DNA of 64,000 nucleotides from assembly GCF_003362725.1 (NCBI RefSeq), contig NZ_QKTV01000002.1, positions 353,741-417,740 of the forward strand. Direction: 5' to 3'. The stretch's first letter is position 1; every line of letters begins with the position of its first letter. A program made the translations under genes and the position numbers. The stretch is from Winogradskyella aurantiaca (GTDB taxonomy: Bacteria; Bacteroidota; Bacteroidia; Flavobacteriales; Flavobacteriaceae). Under the pieces are notes generated by a model, which was given only the letters and a program-made list of their open reading frames with translations, was not told where the DNA came from and did not search any database. Of this stretch, positions 14,945 to 23,972 are shown one piece after another.

Positions 14945-16345
14945 ATGACACAATATCAATTAAAGACCTACCATAAGAAAATCCTTGCGGATACAATTAC
15001 ACCTGTAAGTATCTATCTAAAAGTCAGGGATAAGTTTCCTAATAGTATTTTGCTCGAGAGTAGCGATTATCATACTAATGACAACAGTTTTTCCTACATC
15101 TGTTGTAATCCTATAGCTAGTATTAAAGTAGCAAACGAATTGATTGAAGCACATTTTCCCGATGGTCACAGGACTGCACATTCCACATCAGAGAGAGATG
15201 TTATTGAAAGCATCCGAGAGTTTTCAGAAGCATTTAAAGCGGATGAATCGGATACCTTTAAGTTTATCCACAATGGAATTTTCGGGTACATTGCTTATGA
15301 CGCTGTACGGTATTTCGAGGATATCCAAATTTCTAAAAAACCAGACTCAATTGATATTCCAGATGTAATGTATTCGGTTTATAAGAATATCATTGCTATT
15401 AACCACTTTAAAAATGAGGCCTACATATTTGCTCATTGCTTCGAGGATGACAATAATATTGACGAACTATTACAGCTCATTGAAATCCGTCAATTTGCTT
15501 CTTACAAATTTGAACCTCAACAAGGTATCTCGTCCAACTTGACTGATGAGGAATACATGGAACACGTTGAATTAGCCAAGCAACATTGTGCCAGAGGTGA
15601 TGTTTTTCAGCTCGTTTTATCCAAACAGTTTTCACAACAGTTTTCTGGTGATGAATTTAATGTTTACAGAGCCTTAAGAAGCATCAACCCCTCTCCTTAT
15701 CTGTTTTATTTTGATTATGGCAACTTTAAGATATTTGGAAGCTCTCCAGAAGCACAGCTAGTCGTCAAGGAGGGGAAGGCTGAAATCCATCCCATCGCAG
15801 GAACCTTCCGAAGAACTGGTAACGACCTAAAAGATGCAGAATTGGCTGAAGCGCTCATTGAAGATGACAAAGAAAATAGTGAACACGTTATGCTGGTAGA
15901 CTTGGCCAGGAATGACCTTTCGAGACATGGATCAGAGGTGACAGTAGAAAATTACCGTGAGGTGCAGTTTTTTTCTCATGTGATTCACTTAGTCAGTAAA
16001 GTTACAGGGCAAAAGTTTGATGATACAAATACGATGCAGGTCGTCGCTGATACATTTCCAGCCGGAACTCTTAGTGGAGCCCCTAAACACATGGCGATGC
16101 AATTGATTGAGCGCTATGAAAAAACCAGTCGTGGCTATTATGGCGGGGCCATTGGCTTCATGGATTTTAGGGGCAATTTTAACCATGCCATTATGATCCG
16201 AACTTTTCTTAGTCAAAATCACCACCTGTTTTGGCAAGCAGGAGCGGGAATTGTGGCCAAGTCAAGCCCCGAAAATGAGCTACAAGAAGTATATAACAAA
16301 TTAGGCGCCTTGACCAAGGCTATAGAATTAGCTGAAGAAATTTAA
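14945..16345 (+). CDS. trpE: Anthranilate synthase component I
   Basis: A 466-residue chorismate-binding enzyme that, with TrpG, converts chorismate and glutamine to anthranilate, the first step of tryptophan synthesis. The N-terminal region holds the L-L-E-S-S motif (about residues 34-38), the Trp feedback-inhibition site. The catalytic half has S-P-Y-L-F-Y-F, I-A-G-T-F-R-R-T-G, D-L-A-R-N-D-L-S, T-F-P-A-G-T-L-S-G-A-P-K and the terminal A-G-A-G-I-V-A-K-S-S-P-E-N-E. I chose ATG 14945 over TTG 14936, which lies closer to the attenuator tail. trpG begins 1 nt after the stop. Control therefore appears dual: feedback site plus transcription attenuation. Confidence 0.95.
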   Translation: MTQYQLKTYHKKILADTITPVSIYLKVRDKFPNSILLESSDYHTNDNSFSYICCNPIASIKVANELIEAHFPDGHRTAHSTSERDVIESIREFSEAFKADESDTFKFIHNGIFGYIAYDAVRYFEDIQISKKPDSIDIPDVMYSVYKNIIAINHFKNEAYIFAHCFEDDNNIDELLQLIEIRQFASYKFEPQQGISSNLTDEEYMEHVELAKQHCARGDVFQLVLSKQFSQQFSGDEFNVYRALRSINPSPYLFYFDYGNFKIFGSSPEAQLVVKEGKAEIHPIAGTFRRTGNDLKDAELAEALIEDDKENSEHVMLVDLARNDLSRHGSEVTVENYREVQFFSHVIHLVSKVTGQKFDDTNTMQVVADTFPAGTLSGAPKHMAMQLIERYEKTSRGYYGGAIGFMDFRGNFNHAIMIRTFLSQNHHLFWQAGAGIVAKSSPENELQEVYNKLGALTKAIELAEEI

Positions 16346-16346
16346 A

Positions 16347-16913
16347 ATGAAGAAAGTACTAGTCATAGACAATTACGATAGTTTTACTTATAACCTGGTT
16401 CATTATCTGCAAGATTTGGGCTGTGAAGTTGTGGTTAAACGCAACGACAAACTTGATTTAAAAAGCATTGAGTCGTTTGATAAGGTATTATTATCACCTG
16501 GCCCTGGGATTCCAGATGAGGCTGGGCTACTAAAAGAAATTATTTCTACCTATGCCCAAACCAAAAGTATTCTTGGAGTGTGCCTAGGGCAACAAGCCAT
16601 CGCTGAAGTTTTTGGTGGCAGCATTGTTAATCTGGATACGGTGTATCACGGTGTAGCCACAAAGGTGACGCTTACAGATGTTGAAGACACTTTATTCGAT
16701 GGTTTGGACACAAGCTTTTACGTTGGAAGATACCACTCATGGGTGGTTGATACGAACTTACCAGAGGTTCTTGAGGTAACCTCATACGACATTAACGGTC
16801 AGATCATGTCTTTAAAGCACAAAACCTTGGATGTCAAAGGTGTACAATACCATCCGGAATCGGTATTAACCCCAGACGGGAAAAAAATATTAGAAAACTG
16901 GATTAATTCATAA
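16347..16913 (+). CDS. trpG: Anthranilate synthase component II (glutamine amidotransferase)
   Basis: A 188-residue class I glutamine amidotransferase supplying ammonia to TrpE. The oxyanion/nucleophile loops L-S-P-G-P-G-I-P and G-V-C-L-G-Q-Q (Cys79) and the His-Glu of Y-H-P-E-S (about 168-172) complete the triad. Length matches a free-standing TrpG rather than a TrpGD fusion. It lies between trpE (1 nt gap) and trpD (3 nt gap). PabA-like use in folate synthesis is possible in organisms with one shared subunit, but operon context argues mainly for tryptophan. Confidence 0.95.
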   Translation: MKKVLVIDNYDSFTYNLVHYLQDLGCEVVVKRNDKLDLKSIESFDKVLLSPGPGIPDEAGLLKEIISTYAQTKSILGVCLGQQAIAEVFGGSIVNLDTVYHGVATKVTLTDVEDTLFDGLDTSFYVGRYHSWVVDTNLPEVLEVTSYDINGQIMSLKHKTLDVKGVQYHPESVLTPDGKKILENWINS

Positions 16914-16916
16914 ACA

Positions 16917-17909
16917 ATGAAAGAACTTCTCAACAGGTTAATTAATCAGGAATATATTTCCAGTGAAGAGGCCAAAAGAGTCCTTGTTAATATATCAGAA
17001 GGCGCTTATAATGAAAGTCAGATTGCTTCTTTTTTAACCGTTTATATGATGCGCTCCATAACCATTGAAGAACTCAGTGGATTTAGAGACGCCCTATTAG
17101 ACTTATGTATCCCTGTTGATATCGCCGAATATAATGCCATTGATCTCTGCGGAACAGGGGGCGATGGTAAAAATACCTTTAATATCTCAACGCTTGCCTC
17201 TTTTATTACCGCGGGGGCGGGAGTTCATGTGGCCAAGCACGGAAATTATGGGGTGTCTTCTGCAAGCGGATCCTCCAATGTAATGGAAGCCATGGGAATC
17301 AAGTTTAGTAACGAAATTGAATTCTTAAAAAAATCATTGGATGAGGCCGGGATTTGCGTATTACATGCCCCGCTCTTTCATCCCGCCATGAAAAACGTAG
17401 CTCCCATTAGAAGAGCACTTGGCGTAAAAACCTTTTTTAATATGCTAGGGCCAATGGTTAATCCGGCCTTTCCTAAAAATCAAATGGTTGGTGTATTCAA
17501 CTTAGAATTGCTGCGTTTATACGGCTATCTCTATCAAGAAACAGATAAGAATTATGCCATTGTTCATGCCTTGGACGGTTATGACGAAATATCACTAACT
17601 GGAAAGACCAAAGTGGTATCCAACAATTCTGAAGCCTTATTTGGTCCAGAAGCCTTAGGACTAGATACGATACATCAGGAAGCTATTTTTGGAGGTGACA
17701 CTGTTCAAGAGGCTGCGGCTATATTCAAATCAATAATCGAAGGTCAGGGTACCGAGGCCCAAAACAATGTCGTATGTGCTAACGCCGGATTAGCTATTGC
17801 CACCTCCAAACAAATCTCACATAAGGATGGGTTTGACATGGCCCAAGAGTCATTGCGTTCTGGAAAGGCCAAACGAAGTTTAAATAAATTGATTGAATTG
17901 AGCAGATGA
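16917..17909 (+). CDS. trpD: Anthranilate phosphoribosyltransferase
   Basis: A 330-residue enzyme joining anthranilate to PRPP. The PRPP-binding motif C-G-T-G-G-D-G-K-N-T-F-N-I-S-T lies near residues 78-92 and K-H-G-N-Y-G-V-S-S-A-S-G-S near 106-118; R-R-A-L-G-V-K-T-F-F-N is also conserved. The end overlaps trpC by 4 bp, so translation is coupled. Confidence 0.95.
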   Translation: MKELLNRLINQEYISSEEAKRVLVNISEGAYNESQIASFLTVYMMRSITIEELSGFRDALLDLCIPVDIAEYNAIDLCGTGGDGKNTFNISTLASFITAGAGVHVAKHGNYGVSSASGSSNVMEAMGIKFSNEIEFLKKSLDEAGICVLHAPLFHPAMKNVAPIRRALGVKTFFNMLGPMVNPAFPKNQMVGVFNLELLRLYGYLYQETDKNYAIVHALDGYDEISLTGKTKVVSNNSEALFGPEALGLDTIHQEAIFGGDTVQEAAAIFKSIIEGQGTEAQNNVVCANAGLAIATSKQISHKDGFDMAQESLRSGKAKRSLNKLIELSR

Positions 17910-18691
17910 ACATCCTAGACCGAATAGTACGTGATAAAAAACGAGAGGTTGCCCTGAAAAAGGAACTGATACCTTTGAAGCAATTAGAATCATCGGTTTT
18001 GTTTTCAAGATCCACCTTTTCACTTTCCAACAGTCTCAAATCAAGCACATCAGGAATAATTGCTGAACACAAAAGGCGGTCTCCGTCAAAATCGGTGATC
18101 AATCAAAACTTAAATGTTTGGGAAGTGGCCACTGGGTATGAAAAGGCTGGAGTTTGTGGCATGTCAGTTTTAACAGATGGCAAGTACTTTGGTGGTTCAT
18201 TGGACGATTTATTACTAGCACGTTCCAGTTCTAACATCCCCTTATTGCGAAAAGAGTTTATTATAGACCCCTACCAAATTGTTGAGGCTAAAGCTCATGG
18301 AGCCGATGCAGTACTTTTAATTGCTGCCATTTTAGAACGCCAGGAAATCAAACAATTCTCTGAACTAGCCCAGTCTTTAGAACTTGAGGTACTATTAGAA
18401 GTACACAACCAGATGGAACTAGAGAAATCAAATATGCCCTCATTGGACATGTTGGGTGTCAATAACAGAGATCTAAAAACCTTTAAGGTTAGTCTTGATA
18501 CTTCCAAAACGTTGTCATCAAAAATTCCAGATGATTTTGTGAAAGTTTCAGAAAGTGGCATTAGCTCCATTGAAGCTATAAAAGACTTACAAGCTTATGG
18601 TTACCAAGGCTTTTTAATTGGTGAAAATTTTATGAAAACTGATAATCCAGGAAAAGCAGCAAGCTCCTTTATAAAAACTCTAGAAGGATGA
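17906..18691 (+). CDS. trpC: Indole-3-glycerol phosphate synthase
   Basis: A 261-residue TIM-barrel enzyme that closes the indole ring. Active-site strands are visible in order: I-A-E-H-K-R-R-S-P-S-K (about 52-62), S-V-L-T-D-G-K-Y-F-G-G-S, L-L-R-K-E-F-I-I-D, A-V-L-L-I-A-A, G-V-N-N-R-D-L-K-T-F and V-S-E-S-G-I. It overlaps both neighbours by 4 bp. It is a monofunctional TrpC, not fused to TrpF as in enterobacteria. Confidence 0.95.
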   Translation: MNILDRIVRDKKREVALKKELIPLKQLESSVLFSRSTFSLSNSLKSSTSGIIAEHKRRSPSKSVINQNLNVWEVATGYEKAGVCGMSVLTDGKYFGGSLDDLLLARSSSNIPLLRKEFIIDPYQIVEAKAHGADAVLLIAAILERQEIKQFSELAQSLELEVLLEVHNQMELEKSNMPSLDMLGVNNRDLKTFKVSLDTSKTLSSKIPDDFVKVSESGISSIEAIKDLQAYGYQGFLIGENFMKTDNPGKAASSFIKTLEG

Positions 18692-19302
18692 AGCTAAAAG
18701 TATGTGGTATGAAATACGAAGACAACATGAAAGCAGTGGCAGCCTTGCAACCTGATTTCATGGGTTTTATATTTTTCGACCGGTCTTCACGCTTTTTTGA
18801 AAGTCAGATACCGCAATTACCTGAATCCATTAAAAAAGTTGGTGTTTTTGTAGATGCTCCAGTGCACGAGGTTAAGCGTTTAATTAAAACTCATAGTCTG
18901 GACATGATCCAACTGCATGGCAAAGAAAGCCCTGAATACTGCAATGAACTTTATGATGTTGAAATCATAAAGGTATTCTCAATTAAAGACGCCTTCGATT
19001 TTAATACACTAATACCCTATGAGACCGTTTGTGATTTTTACTTGTTTGATACCAAGGGGCAATTACCTGGAGGCAATGGTTATTCATTCAATTGGAATGT
19101 TTTAGAAGACTATCCCTCTACCAAACCCTATTTTCTTAGTGGTGGTATTGGCCTTAATGAAATAGAAAATGTGAAGGAGTTCCTTAAAAAGCCTTATTCA
19201 AAATACTGTTATGCAATTGATGTGAATAGTAAATTTGAATTAAAGCCTGGACTAAAAAATACAGATGAACTAGAAAAATTTAGATATGAGTTACAACGTT
19301 AA
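18688..19302 (+). CDS. trpF: Phosphoribosylanthranilate isomerase
   Basis: A 204-residue TIM-barrel isomerase. The N-terminal K-V-C-G-M-K holds the catalytic Cys6; other landmarks are [38 protein letters not shown] with the catalytic Asp (about 125), and [11 protein letters not shown]. The start overlaps trpC by 4 bp and the end overlaps trpB by 17 bp. Confidence 0.95.
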   Translation: MKLKVCGMKYEDNMKAVAALQPDFMGFIFFDRSSRFFESQIPQLPESIKKVGVFVDAPVHEVKRLIKTHSLDMIQLHGKESPEYCNELYDVEIIKVFSIKDAFDFNTLIPYETVCDFYLFDTKGQLPGGNGYSFNWNVLEDYPSTKPYFLSGGIGLNEIENVKEFLKKPYSKYCYAIDVNSKFELKPGLKNTDELEKFRYELQR

Positions 19303-20467
19303 TGAAAAAGGATATTATGGCGACTTTGGTGGCGCTTACATCCCCGAAATGCTATATCCCAATATTGAGGAGTTACGTAATAATTATTTAAAGATTACAT
19401 CCGAAGCTTCATTTAAAGAAGAGTTTGCACATCTTTTAAAAGATTACGTTGGAAGACCTTCTCCCCTTTATTTTGCTGATCGACTTTCTAAGAAATACAA
19501 TACCAAAATCTATTTAAAACGAGAAGACCTGAATCATACAGGGGCTCATAAAGTCAATAATACTATTGGTCAGATCTTATTGGCAAAACGATTGGGTAAG
19601 AACCGCATCATAGCGGAAACTGGTGCCGGTCAGCATGGTGTTGCAACTGCAACGGTTTGCGCGCTTATGGGAATTGAATGCGTGGTATATATGGGCGAAG
19701 TTGATATTGCTCGCCAAGCTCCTAATGTAGCACGAATGAAAATGCTAGGTGCCAAGGTTGTACCTGCCCTATCGGGTAGCCGAACCTTAAAAGATGCTAC
19801 CAACGAAGCCATGCGCGATTGGATCAATAATCCTGTTGACACCCATTATATTGTTGGAAGTGTTGTAGGTCCGCATCCATTTCCAGATATGGTGGCGCGA
19901 TTCCAAGCCGTAGTTAGTGACGAAATCAAATGGCAATTACAAGAAAAAGAAGGAACGGAAAAGCCGGATTATCTTATAGCCTGCGTAGGAGGAGGCAGTA
20001 ATGCTGCTGGTACTTATTATCATTATTTAGATGATGAATCTGTTAAAATTATCGCTGTGGAAGCAGCTGGTAAAGGTATTGATACAGGGGAAAGCGCAGC
20101 AACTTCGGTCTTAGGTAAGGAGGGAATCATTCATGGATCCAAAACCCTTATGATGCAAACAAAGGACGGACAAATAACAGAACCTTATTCCATTTCAGCC
20201 GGCTTGGATTATCCTGGTGTAGGCCCTATGCATGCGAATTTATATCGCACAGGGCGCGCCGAATTTATTTCCATCACTGATGATGAAGCCATGACAGCCG
20301 GATTGGAATTATCGCAGTTAGAAGGCATTATTCCGGCCATAGAAACATCCCATGCCCTGGCTGTTTTCGATCATAAAAAATTCAATCCAAACGATATCAT
20401 TGTCGTTAATCTATCGGGTCGTGGAGATAAGGACTTGCAAAATTACATTGACTACTTTAAGCTGTAA
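19286..20467 (+). CDS. trpB: Tryptophan synthase beta chain
   Basis: A 393-residue PLP enzyme condensing indole with serine. The PLP lysine is Lys89 in H-T-G-A-H-K-V-N-N; the phosphate-binding loop is G-G-G-S-N-A-A-G, and E-T-G-A-G-Q-H-G and G-R-G-D-K-D are conserved. The ATG at 19286 lies 17 bp inside trpF; a later in-frame start would remove the conserved [12 protein letters not shown] beginning, so the overlap is probably real. Confidence 0.96.
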   Translation: MSYNVNEKGYYGDFGGAYIPEMLYPNIEELRNNYLKITSEASFKEEFAHLLKDYVGRPSPLYFADRLSKKYNTKIYLKREDLNHTGAHKVNNTIGQILLAKRLGKNRIIAETGAGQHGVATATVCALMGIECVVYMGEVDIARQAPNVARMKMLGAKVVPALSGSRTLKDATNEAMRDWINNPVDTHYIVGSVVGPHPFPDMVARFQAVVSDEIKWQLQEKEGTEKPDYLIACVGGGSNAAGTYYHYLDDESVKIIAVEAAGKGIDTGESAATSVLGKEGIIHGSKTLMMQTKDGQITEPYSISAGLDYPGVGPMHANLYRTGRAEFISITDDEAMTAGLELSQLEGIIPAIETSHALAVFDHKKFNPNDIIVVNLSGRGDKDLQNYIDYFKL

Positions 20468-20469
20468 TA

Positions 20470-21246
20470 ATGAACAGAATAAATCAAAAACTTCAAGAAG
20501 ACAAAAAGCTATTATCCATTTACTTCACTGCCGGCTACCCAGAACTGGAAGACACCGTCGAAATAATCGAAAAACTTGAGAGCAGTGGTGTAGACATGAT
20601 TGAAATAGGGTTGCCCTTTAGTGATCCACTTGCAGATGGCCCCACCATTCAGGACAGCTCTACTCAGGCATTGAAAAATGGCATGTCTACTGAAAAATTG
20701 TTTGAGCAATTAAAATCCATTCGAGAATCAGTAAGCATACCCTTAATCATAATGGGTTACTTTAATCCAATTCTTCAATACGGAGTGGAAGCGTTTTGTA
20801 TAAAATGTCAGGAGACTGGGATTGATGGGTTAATTATACCTGATCTTCCTGTTGATGTGTATCATGACACCTACAAAACCATTTTTGATTCGTACGGTCT
20901 CATCAATGTCTTTTTGATCACCCCTCAAACATCAAAGGATCGCATCCATTTTATTGATTCTGTTTCAGAAGGATTTATCTATATGGTGAGCTCTGCCAGT
21001 ACTACCGGTGCCAAGTCAGGATTTGGAGACGAGCAAACACAATATTTCGATCGCATTGCTGAAATGAATCTTAAAAATCCTCAAATTGTTGGATTTGGTA
21101 TTTCAAACAATCATACCTTCCAACAAGCTACGCGACACTCCAAAGGTGCCATTATAGGCAGTGCATTTATAAAGCATCTTAGTAATTATGGAAAAGGAGG
21201 TATTTCTGAATTTGTAGAATCCGTTATTAGATCTGAAACTACTTAA
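20470..21246 (+). CDS. trpA: Tryptophan synthase alpha chain
   Basis: A 258-residue TIM-barrel lyase releasing indole from indole-3-glycerol phosphate for TrpB. The catalytic Glu and Asp are in I-E-I-G-L-P-F-S-D-P-L-A-D-G-P (Glu45 and Asp56); other motifs are I-M-G-Y-F-N-P-I, G-L-I-I-P-D-L-P and S-S-A-S-T-T-G-A. It is the last gene of trpEGDCFBA, 2 nt after trpB. I see no clear intrinsic terminator directly downstream. Confidence 0.96.
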   Translation: MNRINQKLQEDKKLLSIYFTAGYPELEDTVEIIEKLESSGVDMIEIGLPFSDPLADGPTIQDSSTQALKNGMSTEKLFEQLKSIRESVSIPLIIMGYFNPILQYGVEAFCIKCQETGIDGLIIPDLPVDVYHDTYKTIFDSYGLINVFLITPQTSKDRIHFIDSVSEGFIYMVSSASTTGAKSGFGDEQTQYFDRIAEMNLKNPQIVGFGISNNHTFQQATRHSKGAIIGSAFIKHLSNYGKGGISEFVESVIRSETT

Positions 21247-21580
21247 ACAAAAAATTGACGCAGATTTAGTTAATTGTATAACTGAAATAAAAACGATGTC
21301 TTTAATCCTAATCTGAGCAAAATAGTAAGAATCCTATTCTTGTATATCAAATAAAGAATATACACCATTTTAATTACCTTATAAACTAAACAAGAAATAG
21401 TTTATGCTGCTCCAAAACTACAATTGAGTTATTTTTTTATCCCAATTTCGTTCTCAAAAGTGGGAATAAACTATATTCTTTTGAACGTAATTAATTGCTA
21501 AATATCTGATAAACTGTTAAAAGTAAATATATTTCCCTAAATTAGAGTAGCTAATTAATTAACCTTAAATATTTTTTAAT
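21247..21580. other. 334-nt intergenic region with alternative inverted repeats
   Basis: No ORF of interest. The motif ATAAACTA (21381-21388) and ATAAACTAT (21466-21474) can each pair with the central ATAGTTTAT (21397-21405), giving two mutually exclusive stems of 8 and 9 bp. A small stem TCCCA/TGGGA (21440-21444 with 21461-21465) sits next to the second. A further ATAAACT occurs at 21509-21515. This may be an RNA regulatory element of the following gene, the trp operon 3' end, or repeated protein-binding sites. In AT-rich DNA chance is not excluded. Confidence 0.4.
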
Positions 21581-22021
21581 ATGAAAAAACTTCTTTTTGG
21601 ACTAATGCTTTTTGCCACGACAGCGCTATCAGCACAAGAGCTGGGTATAAGATTTGGTAATACAGCGGCAGGAAGTCAATCTAATAATGTAGCAGTAGAC
21701 GGTATTTTTGCTGCTGGTGAATTCAGCAGAATACATGCCGACGTTTCATTTGGCAATGGTGTTGGCGTTGATGCCTTGTGGGACTTTTTATACCGGCCAT
21801 TAGGCGGTGAAGCATTTTCATGGTATGTTGGTGTAGGACCCAGTCTTTTTATTGGTAATAAATTTTGGCTAGGTGTTTCTGGTGAAATTGGACTAGAATA
21901 TGCATTTAACGGAGTACCTATTGTTTTAGGTATAGATTGGCGCCCAACTTTCTGGCTTTTAGAAAAGACAACATTTGAAGCAGGTGGCTTTGGTCTCAAC
22001 ATAAGATATCGTTTCAAATAA
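21581..22021 (+). CDS. Small outer-membrane beta-barrel-like protein, unknown function
   Basis: A 146-residue exported protein: signal peptide about 1-19 (ending L-S-A-Q), followed by alternating amphipathic strands rich in Gly and aromatic residues, such as W-Y-V-G-V-G-P-S-L-F and L-G-V-S-G-E-I-G-L-E-Y, and ending in a barrel-like Y-R-F-K with a penultimate aromatic-basic pattern. This fits a small outer-membrane beta barrel widespread in Flavobacteriaceae; no function can be assigned. It is preceded by a 334-nt region with inverted repeats and followed by a strong bidirectional terminator. Confidence 0.75.
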   Translation: MKKLLFGLMLFATTALSAQELGIRFGNTAAGSQSNNVAVDGIFAAGEFSRIHADVSFGNGVGVDALWDFLYRPLGGEAFSWYVGVGPSLFIGNKFWLGVSGEIGLEYAFNGVPIVLGIDWRPTFWLLEKTTFEAGGFGLNIRYRFK

Positions 22022-22040
22022 AAGAACAAGCCCTTTACAA

Positions 22041-22069
22041 AAAAGCCTGAGGATACCCTCAGGCTTTTT
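22041..22069. terminator. Bidirectional rho-independent terminator
   Basis: Perfect 12-bp stem AAAAGCCTGAGG / CCTCAGGCTTTT with a 4-nt loop; T-run on both strands. It serves the barrel gene (plus) and the convergent yaaA (minus). Confidence 0.95.
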
Positions 22070-22099
22070 AGTTTAATAATTGAAATAAAAATTATTCAT

Positions 22100-22858
22100 T
22101 TATCTTGTAAATACTAAGTCAAAATCTGAAGATAAAGACTCTGACAAGCGATAATCATCTGAATTAAAAGCCTTAATATCTTCTATTGATTGGGCACCCG
22201 TTTCAACAATATATCTCGCCATTAAACCACGAGCATACTTAGCAAAGAAACCTATCATTTTGTATTGCCCATCTTTAAACTCCTTGAACGCAATATTGTA
22301 AACAGGAACCTTAAGTACCTTTCGATCTACAGCCTTAAAGTATTCATTGCTTGCAAGGTTGATAAAGAGCTCTCCCTCTTCCAATTCCTCGTTTAATTGT
22401 TTAGTGAGATGTTTTTTCCAGAATTCATAAAGATTTTTATTTCTCCCAACGGTCATTTTGGTTCCCATTTCCAATCGATATGGCTGAATTAGATCCAATG
22501 GTTTTAAAACACCATATAATCCTGAAAGAATTCTAATTGTATCCTGTGCAAAACCCAACTTAGTTTTGTCAATGGTGTAAGCATCTAATCCCCTGTACAC
22601 ATCACCATCAAAGGCATACATAGCTGGCCTAGAATTGGTACTGGTAAAGGGGAGGTTCCAGTCCTGATTACGCTCATAGTTCAATTGACCTAACGCATCT
22701 GAAATAGACATTAATCTAGATAAGCTTTTAGCCGATTTTTTCTTAAGGACTTTATTCAAGCGTTCAGCTTCTGTGAGAAAAACTGCATTTGAATGATCAG
22801 TCACTGGTAATGGTGATTCAAAATTGAGCGACTTAGCAGGTGACAGTACGAGTTTCAT
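22100..22858 (-). CDS. yaaA: Peroxide stress protein YaaA (UPF0246)
   Basis: A 252-residue YaaA-family protein. The start M-K-L-V-L-S-P-A-K-S-L and internal N-S-R-P-A-M-Y-A-F-D-G-D-V-Y-R-G, L-S-G-L-Y-G-V-L-K-P-L-D, M-G-T-K-M and the terminal helices are conserved. In E. coli the family lowers free iron under H2O2 stress; a DNA-binding fold has been described. It is a single gene here. Confidence 0.93.
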   Translation of the reverse strand: MKLVLSPAKSLNFESPLPVTDHSNAVFLTEAERLNKVLKKKSAKSLSRLMSISDALGQLNYERNQDWNLPFTSTNSRPAMYAFDGDVYRGLDAYTIDKTKLGFAQDTIRILSGLYGVLKPLDLIQPYRLEMGTKMTVGRNKNLYEFWKKHLTKQLNEELEEGELFINLASNEYFKAVDRKVLKVPVYNIAFKEFKDGQYKMIGFFAKYARGLMARYIVETGAQSIEDIKAFNSDDYRLSESLSSDFDLVFTR

Positions 22859-22899
22859 AATTAGTATGGATTTGAAGCGAAATTACGACCACAAGGACT

Positions 22900-22932
22900 A
22901 AAATAAAATAGGAATTAACATAAAATTCCTAT
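22900..22932 (-). terminator. Probable terminator of the RluA-type synthase gene
   Basis: Perfect 9-bp inverted repeat ATAGGAATT / AATTCCTAT with a 7-nt loop; on the minus strand it is followed by a T-rich tract. It lies 10 nt after the stop at 22943. The stem is AT-rich, so strength is uncertain. Confidence 0.6.
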
Positions 22933-22942
22933 AGTATTATTA

Positions 22943-23971
22943 CTACTCTTTATGTCTGGCATACCCACGCCACTTTTCAATACAGGCAGTCATGTCTTCA
23001 GGTATATCAGAGGTGAATCGCATGAATTCTCCAGTCCTGGGATGTTTAAACCCTAAGGTCTTAGCATGTAGTGCTTGTCTGGGAAGAATCTTAAAACAAT
23101 TCTCTACAAATTGCCGGTATTTCGAGAAACTAGTCCCTTTTAAAATCATGTTGCCACCATAACGCTCGTCATTAAAGAGCGTATGTCCTATGTGCTTCAT
23201 ATGAACCCTTATCTGATGCGTTCTTCCCGTTTCAAGTCGACATTCAACTAGTGTGACATAAGTAAAGTGTTCCAACACTTTATAGTGAGTAACAGCAGGC
23301 TTCCCTTTGTCAATTTCATCCTCAAGAAAAACGGTGTTTTGAAGCCTGTTTTTAGGATGCCTTCCAATATGACCTTCTATAGTACCTTCCTCATTCTCAA
23401 TATTTCCCCAAACCAATGCAACATAAGATCGTTCTGACGTTTTATCTGCAAATTGTTGTGATAAATCTGCCATCGCTTGTTCCGTTTTAGCTACAACTAA
23501 CAAACCACTGGTGTCTTTATCTATTCTATGAACTAACCCTGGTCGATCACTCGAGTTTTTTGGGAGGTTCTCAAAATGGTAAATCAAGCCGTTAATTAAA
23601 GTCCCTGAATAATTCCCATGACCTGGATGCACCACCATTCCTGCTGGTTTATTCACGACAATAAGATCGTCATCCTCATAAACTATATCTAGCTCCATCG
23701 GTTCTGCAACCAAAAGATATTCATGAGGTGGATGCTCAAATTTTACTGAAATCTGATCAAATGGTTTTACCTTATAATTGGATTTTACGGCTTGGTCATT
23801 TACAAAAATATTGCCTGATTTAGCGGCGGCTTGAATCTTGTTGCGCGTGGCATTCTCAACAAAATTCATGAGGTATTTATCAATTCTTAAAGGTTGTTGC
23901 CCCTTATCTACTGTAAATGCATAGTGCTCAAAAAGTGAGTCCTGATCTAAATCCTGAATTGAATTACTCAT
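22943..23971 (-). CDS. RluA family 23S rRNA pseudouridine synthase (RluD-like)
   Basis: A 342-residue pseudouridine synthase: an S4 RNA-binding domain (about 20-80) followed by the catalytic domain with H-R-I-D-K-D-T-S-G-L (catalytic Asp151), V-V-H-P-G-H-G-N and G-R-T-H-Q-I-R-V-H. Architecture fits RluD, which modifies helix 69 of 23S rRNA, though RluC-like specificity cannot be excluded. I chose the ATG at 23971, 1 nt after the PASTA gene stop; an ATG at 23998 would overlap that gene by 26 bp and add residues not typical of the family. Confidence 0.9.
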   Translation of the reverse strand: MSNSIQDLDQDSLFEHYAFTVDKGQQPLRIDKYLMNFVENATRNKIQAAAKSGNIFVNDQAVKSNYKVKPFDQISVKFEHPPHEYLLVAEPMELDIVYEDDDLIVVNKPAGMVVHPGHGNYSGTLINGLIYHFENLPKNSSDRPGLVHRIDKDTSGLLVVAKTEQAMADLSQQFADKTSERSYVALVWGNIENEEGTIEGHIGRHPKNRLQNTVFLEDEIDKGKPAVTHYKVLEHFTYVTLVECRLETGRTHQIRVHMKHIGHTLFNDERYGGNMILKGTSFSKYRQFVENCFKILPRQALHAKTLGFKHPRTGEFMRFTSDIPEDMTACIEKWRGYARHKE

Positions 23972-23972
23972 A

